A stretch of DNA of 64,000 nucleotides from Xanthomonas arboricola pv. populi (lineage in GTDB: Bacteria > Pseudomonadota > Gammaproteobacteria > Xanthomonadales > Xanthomonadaceae), in the NCBI RefSeq assembly GCF_002939945.1, contig NZ_MDEB01000001.1:1-64000 (forward strand), given 5' to 3'. A program made the translations under genes and the position numbers. The first letter of the stretch is position 1, and every line of letters begins with the position of its first letter. The notes below the pieces were generated by a model. That model made no database searches and had not been told where the DNA came from. It saw nothing but the letters and a program-made list of their open reading frames with translations. Shown here piece after piece: positions 28,338-38,197 of this stretch.

Positions 28338-29735
28338 ATGACCCGAGGCAAGCGCATCTACGTGCTGGACACCAACGTGCTGATGCACGATCCCACCGCG
28401 CTGTTCAAATTCGAGGAACACGACGTGTTCCTGCCGATGCAGGTGATCGAGGAACTCGACAACGCCAAGAAGGGCACGTCCGAAGTCAGCCGGAACGCGC
28501 GCCAGGTCAGCCGCTTCTTGGACGAACTGCTGGAGAACACCAACGCCGAGCAGATCCAGGCCGGCATCCTGCTCAGCCATCCGCAGGGCATCCAGCTCAA
28601 GGGCCAGGCCGCGATCGGCCGGCTGTATTTCCAGATCCATCCGATCGACCCGGGCCGCACCTTCGGCGCGATGATCCCGGACAACAAGATCCTGGCATCG
28701 GTGCTGGCGCTGTGCGAAGAACATCCGGATGTGCCGGTCATCCTGGTGTCCAAGGACATCAACCTGCGCATCAAGGCCTACATCAGCGGCCTGAATGCCG
28801 AGGACTACCAGAACGATCGCGCGCTGGACGATTTCAGCCTGCTGTTCACCGGCGCCATCGAGCTGCCGGAAAACTTCTGGGAAAAGCACAACCAGGACCT
28901 GCGCAGCTGGAACGAGCGTGGCCGCACCCATTACGAGATCGTGCTGGCCGACGACGAGGACTGGTATCCGAACCAGTACCTGTATCTGCCGGGCGAGGAC
29001 GAAGTGGAACTGCGCGTGGCCAAGGTCGGCGGCGGCAAGGCCACGCTATGCCTGGTCGACGATTTCCGCAGCGGCCAGCACGCAGTGTGGGGCATCGTGG
29101 CGCGCAACCGCGAGCAGAACTTCGCGCTCAATGCGTTGATGGATCCGGAGATCGATTTCGTCACCCTGCTCGGCACCGCCGGTACCGGCAAGACCCTGCT
29201 CGCCCTGGCCGCCGGCCTGGCGCAGACGATGGATCAGCAGCGTTACCGCGAAATCATCATGACCCGCGCCACCGTCAGCGTCGGCGAAGACATCGGCTTC
29301 CTGCCCGGCACCGAGGAAGAAAAGATGACCCCGTGGATGGGCGCGCTGACCGACAACCTGGAAGTGCTCACCCACAACCAGGAAGGCGGCTCGTGGGGCC
29401 GCGCGGCCACCAACGACCTGCTCGCCAGCCGCATCAAGATCCGCTCGATGAACTTCATGCGCGGGCGCACCTTCCTGTCGCGCTATCTGATCCTGGACGA
29501 AGCGCAGAACCTCACCCCCAAACAGATGAAGACGCTGATCACCCGCGCCGGCCCCGGCACCAAGATCGTGTGCCTGGGCAATGTCGAACAGATCGATACG
29601 CCTTACCTCACCGAAACCACCTCGGGCCTGACCTATGCGGTGGATCGCTTCAAGGCCTGGCCGCACAGCGCGCATATCACGCTGCGTCGCGGCGAGCGTT
29701 CGCGCCTGGCCGACTTCGCCTCGGAGGTGCTGTGA
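28338..29735 (+). CDS. PIN domain-PhoH family ATPase
   Basis: The 465-aa protein joins an N-terminal PIN nuclease domain ([15 protein letters not shown], with acidic residues in VIEELDNAK and [15 protein letters not shown]) to a PhoH-type ATPase. Walker A is [13 protein letters not shown] and Walker [17 protein letters not shown]. PhoH2-type proteins are ATP-dependent RNA helicase/ribonucleases; the exact substrate here is unknown. ATG at 28338 has GGAAG upstream. The stop overlaps the next lipoprotein gene by one base. Confidence 0.9.
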   Translation: MTRGKRIYVLDTNVLMHDPTALFKFEEHDVFLPMQVIEELDNAKKGTSEVSRNARQVSRFLDELLENTNAEQIQAGILLSHPQGIQLKGQAAIGRLYFQIHPIDPGRTFGAMIPDNKILASVLALCEEHPDVPVILVSKDINLRIKAYISGLNAEDYQNDRALDDFSLLFTGAIELPENFWEKHNQDLRSWNERGRTHYEIVLADDEDWYPNQYLYLPGEDEVELRVAKVGGGKATLCLVDDFRSGQHAVWGIVARNREQNFALNALMDPEIDFVTLLGTAGTGKTLLALAAGLAQTMDQQRYREIIMTRATVSVGEDIGFLPGTEEEKMTPWMGALTDNLEVLTHNQEGGSWGRAATNDLLASRIKIRSMNFMRGRTFLSRYLILDEAQNLTPKQMKTLITRAGPGTKIVCLGNVEQIDTPYLTETTSGLTYAVDRFKAWPHSAHITLRRGERSRLADFASEVL

Positions 29736-30217
29736 TGCACCTGCTTCGCGGCGCGGCGGCGCTCGCCGTCATGGCACTGGCCGGCTGCGCGACCGCGCCG
29801 CCGCCCGCCAGCGTGCCGACCAACCTCAAGAGCGGGCAGTCCTGGGTCATCACCCGCCAGGGCATTGCCGAGCAGGTGCTGGACACCTGCTCGCGCGACA
29901 GCCCGGCGCGTCATCCTGGCCAGATCACCGGCTACTGGACACCGAGCCAGCAGCAGATCGAACAGCTCGAATCCAGGCAGGATGCCTTGACGCCGACCAT
30001 CCCCGAGCCGCGCGATTTCGACCGCCAGTACGTGGGCGTGGTGATCCAGGGCCAGCAGCTGATCTACATCAACGCCTTCAGGCTGCCGAACGACCCGCCA
30101 GTGACACCGGCCAGGGAAGCGATCCGGGTGTGCGACGGCGGCGGTGCCTTCTGGGGTGCGCTGTACGACCCGCAAACCGGCGCGTTTTCGCAGATCGCCG
30201 TCAACGGCACGCCCTGA
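29735..30217 (+). CDS. putative lipoprotein of unknown function
   Basis: This 160-aa protein has a lipoprotein signal ([17 protein letters not shown]). The mature region has two Cys (Cys52-type DTCSRDSP and [16 protein letters not shown]) and [17 protein letters not shown]-like helix, then [20 protein letters not shown] do not recognise a characterised family. It overlaps the PhoH gene stop (TGATG) and lies 6 nt before the DUF1275 gene, so the three are likely co-transcribed. Confidence 0.8.
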   Translation: MHLLRGAAALAVMALAGCATAPPPASVPTNLKSGQSWVITRQGIAEQVLDTCSRDSPARHPGQITGYWTPSQQQIEQLESRQDALTPTIPEPRDFDRQYVGVVIQGQQLIYINAFRLPNDPPVTPAREAIRVCDGGGAFWGALYDPQTGAFSQIAVNGTP

Positions 30218-30223
30218 CCCGCG

Positions 30224-30895
30224 ATGGGCCTGCTGCTGCCGCGCTGGGTCTGGATCGGCGCGGTGGCGTTGTCGGGCGTGGCCGGCATGGTCAACGTGGT
30301 CGGCTACCTGGGCTCCGAGCATCAGGTGGTCAGCCACCTCACCGGCACCACCAGCCTGCTCGGCGTTGCCCTGGTGCAGGACGCCGCGCCGGAGATCGGT
30401 TTCCTCTGGGGCATCCTGATCGCCTTCTGCGCAGGCGCCATGCTCAGCGGCCTGATCATCCAGGACGATGTCTTGCGGCTCGGACAGCGCTACGGCGCGG
30501 CGCTGCTGCTCGAAGCGCTGCTGTTGCTGGCCGCGATTCCGCTGTTCAAGCTGCATCATGTCGGCGGCGCGCTGGTCGCCGCAGGCGCCTGCGGCCTGCA
30601 GAACGCCATGGCCACCACCCTCAGTGGCGCCGCGGTCCGCACCACGCATCTGAGCGGCATGTTCACCGACCTGGGCATCGGCCTGGGGCACCTGCTGCGC
30701 GGGCGCCCGCTGCAGGTGCGCCGGCTCACGCTGAGCGGGTTGATCATCAGTGGCTTTCTCGGCGGCAGCGTGCTTGGCACCTGGCTGTTCCAGCGCTGGC
30801 ACTACGACGCGCTCTACCTGCCAGCCGGACTCACCGGATTGACCGGTGCCGGCTACATTGCCTACCTGCAATGGCGTCGCTGGCGTACGCAATGA
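30224..30895 (+). CDS. DUF1275 (YoaK-type) membrane protein
   Basis: This 223-aa inner-membrane protein has about six hydrophobic segments. The family pattern is visible: [61 protein letters not shown]. Function of DUF1275 is not established. It follows the unknown lipoprotein by 6 nt and ends 37 nt before thiD. Confidence 0.85.
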   Translation: MGLLLPRWVWIGAVALSGVAGMVNVVGYLGSEHQVVSHLTGTTSLLGVALVQDAAPEIGFLWGILIAFCAGAMLSGLIIQDDVLRLGQRYGAALLLEALLLLAAIPLFKLHHVGGALVAAGACGLQNAMATTLSGAAVRTTHLSGMFTDLGIGLGHLLRGRPLQVRRLTLSGLIISGFLGGSVLGTWLFQRWHYDALYLPAGLTGLTGAGYIAYLQWRRWRTQ

Positions 30896-30932
30896 TCCGC
30901 ACTTCCGCCAGGCGGCAGTGCAGAATCCCCTC

Positions 30933-31742
30933 ATGACCACGTCCAGCACGCTGTCCGCCCTGACCATCGCCGGCTCCGATTCCGGCGGTGGTGCCGGCAT
31001 CCAGGCCGACCTCAAGACCTTCGCCGCGCACCGCGTGCACGGCCTGTCGGCCATCGCAGCGTTGACCGCGCAGAACACCCGCGCCGTCACTGCCGTGCAT
31101 CTCCCGCCGATCGCGTTTTTGCAGGCGCAGATCGATACCTGCTTTGCCGATTTCGAGATTCAGGCGGTCAAGCTTGGCATGCTCGCCAATGCCGAGGTCA
31201 TCCATTGCGTGGCCGATCTGCTCGAAACCCATCGCCCGCCCTTCGTGGTGCTCGACCCGGTGATGGTCTCCACCAGTGGCGCCCGCCTGCTCGAAGACGC
31301 GGCGCTGGAGGCGCTGCGCACACGCCTGCTGCCGCTGGCCACGCTGATCACACCGAATACCCCCGAAGCCGAACTGCTGACCGGCCGCCGCATCGACGAT
31401 GCCGACGCCGCCGAGCACGCCACCGCCGCCCTGCTCGACATCGGCGCCAACGCGGTGCTGCTCAAGGGCGGTCACCTGCACGAGGGCACGCGGGTGATCG
31501 ACCGCTTCGATGACGGCGTCACCCAGGACGTGTTCATGCATCCGCGCCTGCAGGTCGATGCGCACGGCACCGGCTGCAGCCTGTCGGCGGCCATTGCCGC
31601 GCAGCTGTGCCAGGGCCTGTCCCTGCTCAATGCCTGCGAAGCGGCCATCGACTACGTCGCGCGCGCCATCCGCCTCGGCCACAGCCCCGGTCACGGCGAG
31701 GTGCTGGTCCTGGACCATTTCGGCGCCGCGCCCAACCCGTGA
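30933..31742 (+). CDS. thiD: hydroxymethylpyrimidine/phosphomethylpyrimidine kinase
   Basis: ThiD phosphorylates HMP and HMP-P in thiamine synthesis. The 269-aa ribokinase-fold protein has [51 protein letters not shown] and the anion-hole motif [15 protein letters not shown]. Its stop overlaps a GTG that would start the decayed hydrolase (31739). Confidence 0.95.
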   Translation: MTTSSTLSALTIAGSDSGGGAGIQADLKTFAAHRVHGLSAIAALTAQNTRAVTAVHLPPIAFLQAQIDTCFADFEIQAVKLGMLANAEVIHCVADLLETHRPPFVVLDPVMVSTSGARLLEDAALEALRTRLLPLATLITPNTPEAELLTGRRIDDADAAEHATAALLDIGANAVLLKGGHLHEGTRVIDRFDDGVTQDVFMHPRLQVDAHGTGCSLSAAIAAQLCQGLSLLNACEAAIDYVARAIRLGHSPGHGEVLVLDHFGAAPNP

Positions 31743-32383
31743 GCGTGCACGTCGGCACGCTCGCCGTCACCGCCGCGGATGGACATGCCTGGCAAGTGCT
31801 GCGCCACGCACCGGCGCGGCCGATCCCCAGCTTGCTGTGGCTGCCGGCACTGGGCGTTGCCGCGCGACACCACCAGCCGTTTGCGCACGCCCTGGCCTGC
31901 ACCGGGATTGCGGTGTACCTGCACGAATGGCGCGGCAATGGCAGCCGACGCGCCATGGCCTGTCGCTGATTTTCCGACCGCCGCCATGGCTGGCACGTAC
32001 GCAAGGCGTACTGCACGGGCGAACGCTCGGTTTCGGCGGAACCGAGGCGCGCAGCCTGATCGCCGATTGGGCGCAGGTCGGTCGCAGCAATCGCTATCGT
32101 GCGGCGGGAACGGCGTGGGATCTTGAGCAGGCGCTGGGCCAACTCGATGTGCCGGTCAGAGCGGTGACCTCCGCACGCGACCGCTTCGGCCCGCCCGGCG
32201 CTCTGCGGGCCTTGCTGCAGAAAATGCCACAGACACGCACCAAGCTCATGGCCTTACGATGCGCAACTGGGTGCGCGCAGCGATCACTTCGCATGGATGA
32301 AGACACCTGTTGCCGTGGCCGCTGCGCTGCGTCGGCGTCTTGGCGATGAGGGTAGCGACAATCGAATGTCACAAAGGGATTGA
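31739..32383 (+). pseudogene. alpha/beta hydrolase, decayed
   Basis: Three reading frames together give fragments of one serine-hydrolase family protein. First: VHVGTLAVTAADGHAWQVLRH to YLHEWRGNGS, up to about 31945 (the frame stops at 31969). Second: GRTLGFGGTEARSLIADWA through VTSARDRFGPPGALRALLQK, from about 32010 to 32245. Third: LGARSDHFAWMKTPVAVAAAL to a TGA at 32381. The middle of the protein, including the usual nucleophile-elbow GHSxGG, is missing. So there are at least one internal deletion and two frame changes. The GTG at 31739 overlaps the thiD stop, so the intact gene was probably coupled to thiD. Confidence 0.8.
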
Positions 32384-32408
32384 CGAGGACTCCGGGCATC
32401 CGCATAAT
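32380..32408 (+). promoter_or_regulatory. sigma-70-type promoter of tRNA-Arg
   Basis: TTGACG (32380-32385) and CATAAT (32403-32408) are separated by 17 bases. The tRNA begins 16 nt after the -10 box. This is a near-consensus arrangement at the end of the hydrolase pseudogene. Confidence 0.75.
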
Positions 32409-32423
32409 TCCGCTCCTGACGAC

Positions 32424-32500
32424 GCGCCCGTAGCTCAGTTGGATAGAGTACCTGGCTACGAACCAGGCGGTCGGGAGTTCGAATCTCTCCGGGCGCACCA
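32424..32500 (+). tRNA. tRNA-Arg (anticodon ACG), copy 1
   Basis: The 77-nt gene folds as a cloverleaf: acceptor GCGCCCG/CGGGCGC, D-arm AGCTCAGTTGGATAGAGT, anticodon stem CCTGG/CCAGG with loop CTACGAA, T-loop GGTTCGAA-type (GTTCGAATC). The CCA end is encoded. The anticodon is ACG (read as ICG). Confidence 0.97.
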
Positions 32501-32516
32501 TCTTCAGAACAATCAA

Positions 32517-32543
32517 GAGACAGCCTTCGACCGCTGTCTTTTT
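32517..32543 (+). terminator. terminator after tRNA-Arg copy 1
   Basis: AGACAGC (32518-32524) pairs with GCTGTCT (32533-32539) and runs into TTTTT. It lies 17 nt after the tRNA. Confidence 0.8.
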
Positions 32544-32609
32544 AGTTACAAGGGTCTGATCGTACTGCGATGGATCTGCAAGTGGAAACGCAAGTCAAAA
32601 CAAGATAAT

Positions 32610-32686
32610 GCGCCCGTAGCTCAGTTGGATAGAGTACCTGGCTACGAACCAGGCGGTCGGGAGTTCGAATCTCTCCGGGCGCACCA
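32610..32686 (+). tRNA. tRNA-Arg (anticodon ACG), copy 2
   Basis: All 77 bases are identical to copy 1, CCA included. The sequence between the two copies is unrelated to either flank. A GATAAT directly abuts the 5' end (32604-32609) but is too close to be its -10 box, so the promoter of this copy is unclear. Confidence 0.97.
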
Positions 32687-32700
32687 ATCTTGAAGAAAAC

Positions 32701-32724
32701 GACCAGCTTGCTGGTCTTTTTTTT
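32701..32724 (+). terminator. terminator after tRNA-Arg copy 2
   Basis: GACCAG (32701-32706) pairs with CTGGTC (32711-32716), followed by an eight-T run. It is 14 nt after the tRNA. Confidence 0.88.
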
Positions 32725-32832
32725 GCCTGTCGTTTGAGTGCGGATGGCGGCTGTGACGTTACGACGCAGCGAACACGAAGCAAGGCGCGCAAAAGGCCAG
32801 CATGCGCGCCGCAACACCCCGCGTCACTGCTG

Positions 32833-33825
32833 TCAGGCCATCGCACCCAGCGCATCGGACCCGGCCACCACCACAACCGGCAGCAGCGAAGCCACCGGCT
32901 GCCCGGCGTCGCGCCACGCATCCAGCCCACCCAGCAACGGCCGCACGTCGCGATATCCGCGCTCGCGCATCCGACCGGCCAGCCATGCCGCCGACACCTC
33001 GTCCGGACACGCGCAGTAGATCACCACGCTGCGATCGCGCGGCACGCTGGCCAGAATCTGTGCGAGCTGACGCTCATCGGCAAACACCGCGCCGGGAATC
33101 GTGTACGGCTGCAGACCGCGATGGCCCGGCGCACGGATATCCAGCACCGTCGGCCGCAGCGCTTCGTCGCCATCGAGCAGCGGCACCAGCTCCTCCACTG
33201 CGATACGCGCGTGCTCCAGCGAACGCAGCAAGGTATGTCGCCGCCGCCAACGCCAGCCGACGTAGCAGGCCAGCGACACGGCCAGCACGACAACCGCACC
33301 GGAACCCAGGTCGGACAGCAACGCGAGCACGTCCTGCACCTGACGCGCGAACAGCGCGCCCAGGCTCAGGCCGACGAACGCCCACAGCGACGCACCCAGG
33401 GCGTCGTAGCGCAGGAACGCCGCCGGGTGCACCCGCATCGCACCGGCCATCGGCACCGAGACCATCGACAGACCGGGCACGAATTTGGCCACCGCCAATA
33501 CCCGCACACCCCAGCGCGAGAAGAATCGCTCGGTCTTTTTCATGCAGGTATCGCGCGACAGCGACAGCCGGCACAGCGACTGCAGGGTGCGATTGCCGAA
33601 ACGGCGACCGGCCAGATACCAGGCCAGGTCGCCAAGCAGACTCGCCAGTACCGACACTGCCAACGCCGTCAATCCGGCCAGCCAGGCATCGCTCCCGCCC
33701 TGCAGCGCGTAGCCGGCACCGACCAGCACCAGGGTCGGCAGCGCCGGCACCGGCAGGCCCAGCGACAACGCCAGCACGTTGGCAAATACCAGCGCCAATC
33801 CGTACTGTTCGATCAAGCCTTGCAT
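32833..33825 (-). CDS. DedA-family membrane protein fused to a rhodanese domain
   Basis: This is a 330-aa fusion. Residues about 1-200 are a DedA/SNARE-associated domain with several membrane segments (LALVFANVLALSLGLPVPALPTL; FFSRWGVRVLAVAKFVPGLSMVSVPMAGAM). Residues about 215-325 are a rhodanese domain (VLDIRAPGHRG, SVVIYCACPDEVSAAWLAGRMRERG, LLGGLDAW) with a Cys in the active loop. DedA proteins act in undecaprenyl or phospholipid flipping; the role of the sulfurtransferase-like domain is unknown. It is 44 nt downstream of the LysR gene on the same strand. Confidence 0.88.
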   Translation of the reverse strand: MQGLIEQYGLALVFANVLALSLGLPVPALPTLVLVGAGYALQGGSDAWLAGLTALAVSVLASLLGDLAWYLAGRRFGNRTLQSLCRLSLSRDTCMKKTERFFSRWGVRVLAVAKFVPGLSMVSVPMAGAMRVHPAAFLRYDALGASLWAFVGLSLGALFARQVQDVLALLSDLGSGAVVVLAVSLACYVGWRWRRRHTLLRSLEHARIAVEELVPLLDGDEALRPTVLDIRAPGHRGLQPYTIPGAVFADERQLAQILASVPRDRSVVIYCACPDEVSAAWLAGRMRERGYRDVRPLLGGLDAWRDAGQPVASLLPVVVVAGSDALGAMA

Positions 33826-33869
33826 GCGGCGACCCTGCGCGACGGCGAAGGCCCATTATCCGCCCTTCC

Positions 33870-34814
33870 TCACGCGCGCGACTGCCCGGCGGCGACGGAA
33901 CGATACGTTTCGGCAAGCGACTGCAACCAGCCATCGAACAGCCCATCGCTGCGCAGTGCGCGCCGCCACCAGCCCAGCGCCTCGCCCTCCTCACCCGGCC
34001 GCCAGGCCAGGTAGAAGGTTTCGTCGGGCTTGCGGGTTCCCACCTGCAGCTCGCACAGCCGGCCGTCCCGCAGCGCGCCGCGCGCATACGGCTCGGGCAG
34101 GAAGCCGTAGCCGGCACCGGCCAGCTGCAGCTGCAGCTTGGTTTGCATGTCCGGCACGGTGAGCACATCGCGCGAGGACAGCAGGCCGACCGTGCGTGGC
34201 AGCAGATGCCGCGCCGAATCCGCCACCGCGATCGCACGGTGTTCGGCCAGCTCCGCCGCGCCCAGCGTACCGGCGCCCGCCAGCGGATGCGTGGGAGCCA
34301 CCGCGAACACGAAGCGCAGCGTGCCGATCGCCTCGGCGACATAGCCGCCACCGCTCGGCCCCTCGCCCGCCGCAACGATCAGATCCACGCGCCGATCCAG
34401 CAGCGCCTCCCAGCTGCCTGACAAGGACTCGCTCAACACGCGCAGGCGCGTGCTGTCGGCCACCGTGTAGAAGTCCAGGATCTGCGCCTGCAGCAAGGCG
34501 ACCGGCAGGATCGCATCCAGCCCGATCGCAAAGTCCGACTCCCAGCCCGACGCCACCCGCCGCACCCGCACCTCCAACTCCTGCGCCGCCCGCAACAGGT
34601 GTCGCCCTTCGCGCAGCAACTCACGCCCGGCCTGCGTCGGAGTGGCCTTCGGGCCGAGCCGCTCGAACAGCTGCACGCCCAGATCATCCTCCAGCTTGGA
34701 GACCGTGTAGGAAATCGTCGACGGTACCTTGAACAACACCTTGGCAGCAGCCGTGAACGAACCCCGGCGGTCGATCGCATCCAGGATCTGCAGCGCTTCC
34801 AGGCTGATTTTCAT
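33870..34814 (-). CDS. LysR-type regulator divergent from pirin
   Basis: This 314-aa LysR protein has its DNA-binding domain at residues 1-60 (LEALQILDAIDRRGSFTAAA, VPSTISYTVSKLEDDLGVQL, ERLGPKATPTQAGRELL) and a C-terminal effector-binding domain (FAIGLDAILPVALLQAQI, VDLIVAAGEGPSGG). It begins 137 nt from the pirin gene on the other strand, the usual place for a regulator of that gene. Ligand unknown. Confidence 0.9.
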   Translation of the reverse strand: MKISLEALQILDAIDRRGSFTAAAKVLFKVPSTISYTVSKLEDDLGVQLFERLGPKATPTQAGRELLREGRHLLRAAQELEVRVRRVASGWESDFAIGLDAILPVALLQAQILDFYTVADSTRLRVLSESLSGSWEALLDRRVDLIVAAGEGPSGGGYVAEAIGTLRFVFAVAPTHPLAGAGTLGAAELAEHRAIAVADSARHLLPRTVGLLSSRDVLTVPDMQTKLQLQLAGAGYGFLPEPYARGALRDGRLCELQVGTRKPDETFYLAWRPGEEGEALGWWRRALRSDGLFDGWLQSLAETYRSVAAGQSRA

Positions 34815-34951
34815 TGTTCGATTTTTTCGATGTTAGCAGCCAAATCTACTCGCTTTTTGCCGCCGACGCGGAGGCCCAGACTATGCATCAAGCCGCTGGG
34901 ACACCGATTCCTCCTCCCTGGCGACACTCCAACCTTTCAAGGAGAGGCAGC

Positions 34952-35653
34952 ATGTTGAATGTCCGCAAGAGCGAAACCCGTGGCCGCGCCGAACATGGCT
35001 GGCTGTCCTCGCGCCATACCTTCTCCTTCGCCAGTTACCACGACCCGCGCCACATGGGCATCGGCCCGCTGCGGGTGATCAACGAAGACAAGGTGACCCC
35101 GGGCGAAGGCTTCGGCACCCACGCCCACCGTGACATGGAGATCATTTCCTACGTCCTGGGCGGCGCCCTGGAGCACAAGGACAGCATGGGCACCGGCTCG
35201 GTACTGCACTACGGCGATGTGCAGCGCATGAGCGCCGGCAGCGGCGTCACCCACAGCGAGTTCAATCATTCCGCCAGCGAGCCGGTGCACTTCCTGCAGA
35301 TCTGGGTGATGCCCGAGCGCAACGGCATCGAACCCAGCTACGAAGAAAAGCATTTCGATGCCGACAGCAAGCGCAACCAGCTGCGCCTGATCGCCTCGCC
35401 CGGCGGCGAGCACGGCTCGCTGCGCCTGCACCAGGATGCGCGCCTGTATGCCTCGATCCTCGATGGCGAAGTGCGTCTGCAGCAGCCGCTGGCCGAAGGC
35501 CGCATCGGCTACGTGCAGGTGGCGCGCGGCAGCCTGAGCGTCAATGGCCAGGCGCTGTCGGCCGGCGATGCGCTGCAGATCACCGGCGAGCCCGAGATCG
35601 TGTTGGACGATGCACGCGATGCGGAGGTCCTGGTGTTCGATCTGCCGAAATAA
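34952..35653 (+). CDS. pirin family protein (probable quercetin 2,3-dioxygenase type)
   Basis: This 233-aa bicupin has the N-terminal pirin motif FGTHAHRDMEIISYVLGGALEHKDSMG, whose His residues and Glu bind metal. PHR-type residues and AGSGVTHSEFNHS follow. Pirins include quercetinases (E. coli YhhW) and proteins of unknown role, so activity is not certain. The ATG at 34952 has a strong AAGGAGAGG site. The 137-nt intergenic with the LysR gene should hold the shared control region. Confidence 0.88.
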   Translation: MLNVRKSETRGRAEHGWLSSRHTFSFASYHDPRHMGIGPLRVINEDKVTPGEGFGTHAHRDMEIISYVLGGALEHKDSMGTGSVLHYGDVQRMSAGSGVTHSEFNHSASEPVHFLQIWVMPERNGIEPSYEEKHFDADSKRNQLRLIASPGGEHGSLRLHQDARLYASILDGEVRLQQPLAEGRIGYVQVARGSLSVNGQALSAGDALQITGEPEIVLDDARDAEVLVFDLPK

Positions 35654-35858
35654 GCGGCGCCAGCTCAGCGTGCAGCGTGCCGCAGACAACTCGGTACGCT
35701 GCGCGCTGGAGATTCGCCCACATCAGACAGCACGCTTCCGGCGCGCTCTTTCGTCTTTCTGCTCAAGCAAAGCTGATGGCAGGGCACCTGCGATGACGCT
35801 GCCACGCATGACGCAAGCGCGTCGATACTGCCGCGCAGCGCTGCATCACTGCACGGGG

Positions 35859-37853
35859 TCACGCAGCCTGCGGCTTGGCAAGCCTGGCAAGCGGTTCGCT
35901 CGAAGTCCCGCTGCGCACAGCAGCCGCCCTTGTGACGCCATCGCCATCGCCATTGACCAAGACAAACAGCGCATCGGCATCGGCTTCCAGCACACGCGCC
36001 GAACGCGCCAGATCGTCGACCATCTGCGCCTGATCGCGCGCCTGCACACCGATCGATTGCAGCGCGGTGTTGGCGGTGGAAATATCCCTAGCCTGCTCCT
36101 GACTGGCAGCGGCAATCTGCTCCACGGTTGCGGTGACGCGCAGCACCGAGCTGACCATGTCCTGCATCACTACCCCGGCCTGCTCGGCCAGGCGCGAACC
36201 ATCGCCCACCTGGTCGGTCGCATCGTCGATCAAACCACGAATTTCCTTCGCCGAGACACTGCAGCGCTGCGCCAGGCTACGCACCTCGGTCGCCACCACG
36301 GCAAATCCACGCCCCTGCTCGCCAGCGCGTGCCGCTTCCACGGCTGCATTCAAGGCCAGGATATTGGTCTGGAACGCGATGCCGTCGATCACCTCGATGA
36401 TCTGGCCGATACGATCGGTGGCCGAGCGAATGCCGGCCGTGGTCTTGACCATGTCGGCGATGACGGTGGCGCCGCGTCGCGCAACATCGGCCGAGGCCTC
36501 GGCCATGCGCTGCGCAGAACCGGCGCTGTCGGAATTGGTGCGTACGGTTTCTGCCAGCTGGTCGATGGTGGTCGAGGTCTGCGCCACGGCTGCCGACTGC
36601 GTAGACGACCGGCTCACCAGTTCCTGATTGCTGACCGAAATATGGTGCGCCTCGCGCTGCACGTTCTGCGCGATGCTCGTGGTCTGCTGCATCAATTGGC
36701 GCATGCGCTCGGCCGAGTGCACCTGATCGGTGACATCGGTGGCGTACTTGACCACCTTGTACGGGCGCCCGGACACATCCAGGATCGGGTTGTAGGACGC
36801 CTGGATCCACACCGGACTCCCATCCTTGTGCAGCCGACCGTAGCGGCCCGCATCGAACTGCCCACGCGCCAACTTTGCCCAGAAATGCCGATAGTCTTCG
36901 GAGGCGCCGTAGCTTGCATCCACGAAGATGCGGTGATGCTGGCCGATCGCCTCCTCGGCGGCGTACCCCAAAATAGCCAGGAAATTGTCGTTGGCACTCA
37001 ACACGCGCCCTTCCAGATCGAATTCGATCACGCCCATGACCTTGTCGATGGCCTGGATGCGTCCGTCGGCATCGGCCGAATCGACCACCTGACGCGTCAC
37101 GTCGGTGGCGTACTTGACCACCTTGTAGGGGCGCCCGTGCGCGTCGAGCACCGGGTTGTAGGACGCCTGGATCCATACCTCGCCGCCGTCCTTGCCGATG
37201 CGCTTGTAGCGCCCCGCGTCGAACGCGCCGCGACCGAGCTTGTCCCAGAACGCGCAATAGGCCGCCGACTGACGCGTTTGCGCATCCACAAACATGCCGT
37301 GGTGCTTGCCGCGGATCTCATCGAGCCTGTAACCCATGACCGCAAGGAAATTCTCGTTGGCATCGAGCACCGTGCCGTCCAGCGAAAACTCGATGACCGC
37401 CATGACCTTGTCGATCGCATCGATGCGGCCTTCGAAATCGGCGGTCTGACGCACCTGCGCAGTGATGTCGGTGGCGTACTTGACCACCCGGTAGGCCTTG
37501 CCCGCGCGATCCAGCAACGGGTTGTACGAGGCGTTGATCCACACTTCGCACCCGTTCTTGTCCAGCCGGCAGAACCGCCCGGCGTTGAAGTCGCCGCGAC
37601 GCAGCGCCTGCCAGAACTGTCGATAGCTTTCGCTGTCGCGATCGCTGGAGGTCACGAACATGCGGTGGTGCTGACCGACGACTTCGTCCAGCCGATAGCC
37701 CATCAGGGACAGGAAGTTCTGGTTGGCATGCAGAATGCGGCCATCCAGATCGAACTCGATCACCGCCATCACCCTGTCCACTGCATCGGCCTTGTGCTGC
37801 AGCCCACGGCTCCAGGAAGAAAACAGGCGTCCAAGCAGCGGCGTTAGGCGCAT
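35859..37853 (-). CDS. cytoplasmic methyl-accepting chemotaxis protein with three PAS domains
   Basis: This protein of about 664 aa has three tandem, closely related PAS domains at roughly residues 15-135, 138-255 and 258-380. Each runs from [13 protein letters not shown]-like to [11 protein letters not shown]-like sequence. The C-terminal signalling domain carries the invariant hairpin [37 protein letters not shown] (residues about 510-550, quoted in part). No transmembrane or HAMP segment is present, so it should be soluble. It resembles BdlA/Aer-type energy or redox sensors. ATG 37853 is the first methionine; GTG 37880 is an alternative start. Confidence 0.9.
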   Translation of the reverse strand: MRLTPLLGRLFSSWSRGLQHKADAVDRVMAVIEFDLDGRILHANQNFLSLMGYRLDEVVGQHHRMFVTSSDRDSESYRQFWQALRRGDFNAGRFCRLDKNGCEVWINASYNPLLDRAGKAYRVVKYATDITAQVRQTADFEGRIDAIDKVMAVIEFSLDGTVLDANENFLAVMGYRLDEIRGKHHGMFVDAQTRQSAAYCAFWDKLGRGAFDAGRYKRIGKDGGEVWIQASYNPVLDAHGRPYKVVKYATDVTRQVVDSADADGRIQAIDKVMGVIEFDLEGRVLSANDNFLAILGYAAEEAIGQHHRIFVDASYGASEDYRHFWAKLARGQFDAGRYGRLHKDGSPVWIQASYNPILDVSGRPYKVVKYATDVTDQVHSAERMRQLMQQTTSIAQNVQREAHHISVSNQELVSRSSTQSAAVAQTSTTIDQLAETVRTNSDSAGSAQRMAEASADVARRGATVIADMVKTTAGIRSATDRIGQIIEVIDGIAFQTNILALNAAVEAARAGEQGRGFAVVATEVRSLAQRCSVSAKEIRGLIDDATDQVGDGSRLAEQAGVVMQDMVSSVLRVTATVEQIAAASQEQARDISTANTALQSIGVQARDQAQMVDDLARSARVLEADADALFVLVNGDGDGVTRAAAVRSGTSSEPLARLAKPQAA

Positions 37854-38022
37854 CGCATTGAGATCCGAGAGATGTGTCACAGCCTTAGCGACTCATGCTC
37901 GGGTTACTTGAATCGCTGCGCGCAGCGCATGTTTGTGGCGATTCAGACGCTGCCGCCGGTGCGGCTGCCGACGTTGCGCTGGTGACGTCAGTGCATGCCG
38001 TCACCAATCTGTCGGTACAAAT

Positions 38023-38055
38023 GAAAACGCCCGCAAATCAGGGATTTGCGGGCGT
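38023..38055 (-). terminator. terminator of tRNA-Ser
   Basis: ACGCCCGCAAATC (38027-38039) pairs with GATTTGCGGGCGT (38043-38055). On the minus strand the stem ends in TTTT. It starts 10 nt after the tRNA 3' end. Confidence 0.85.
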
Positions 38056-38064
38056 CCAAAACAC

Positions 38065-38157
38065 TGGCGGAGCGAGAGGGATTCGAACCCTCGATAGAGT
38101 TTTTGACCCTATACTCCCTTAGCAGGGGAGCCCCTTCAGCCGCTCGGGCATCGCTCC
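38065..38157 (-). tRNA. tRNA-Ser (anticodon GCT)
   Basis: The 93-nt class II tRNA has acceptor GGAGCGA/TCGCTCC, a long variable arm, anticodon loop CTGCTAA and encoded CCA. It lies downstream of csrA, the classical position of a serine tRNA in gammaproteobacteria. Confidence 0.97.
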
Positions 38158-38197
38158 AGTTTTTGCGTCCTGCCGCGGTGTCCGTTGCAGGCCGCGA

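Noticed and set aside
32424-32686. A genomic island bounded by tRNA-Arg copies
   Set aside because: Only 109 bp lie between the copies, with no integrase or foreign genes nearby.
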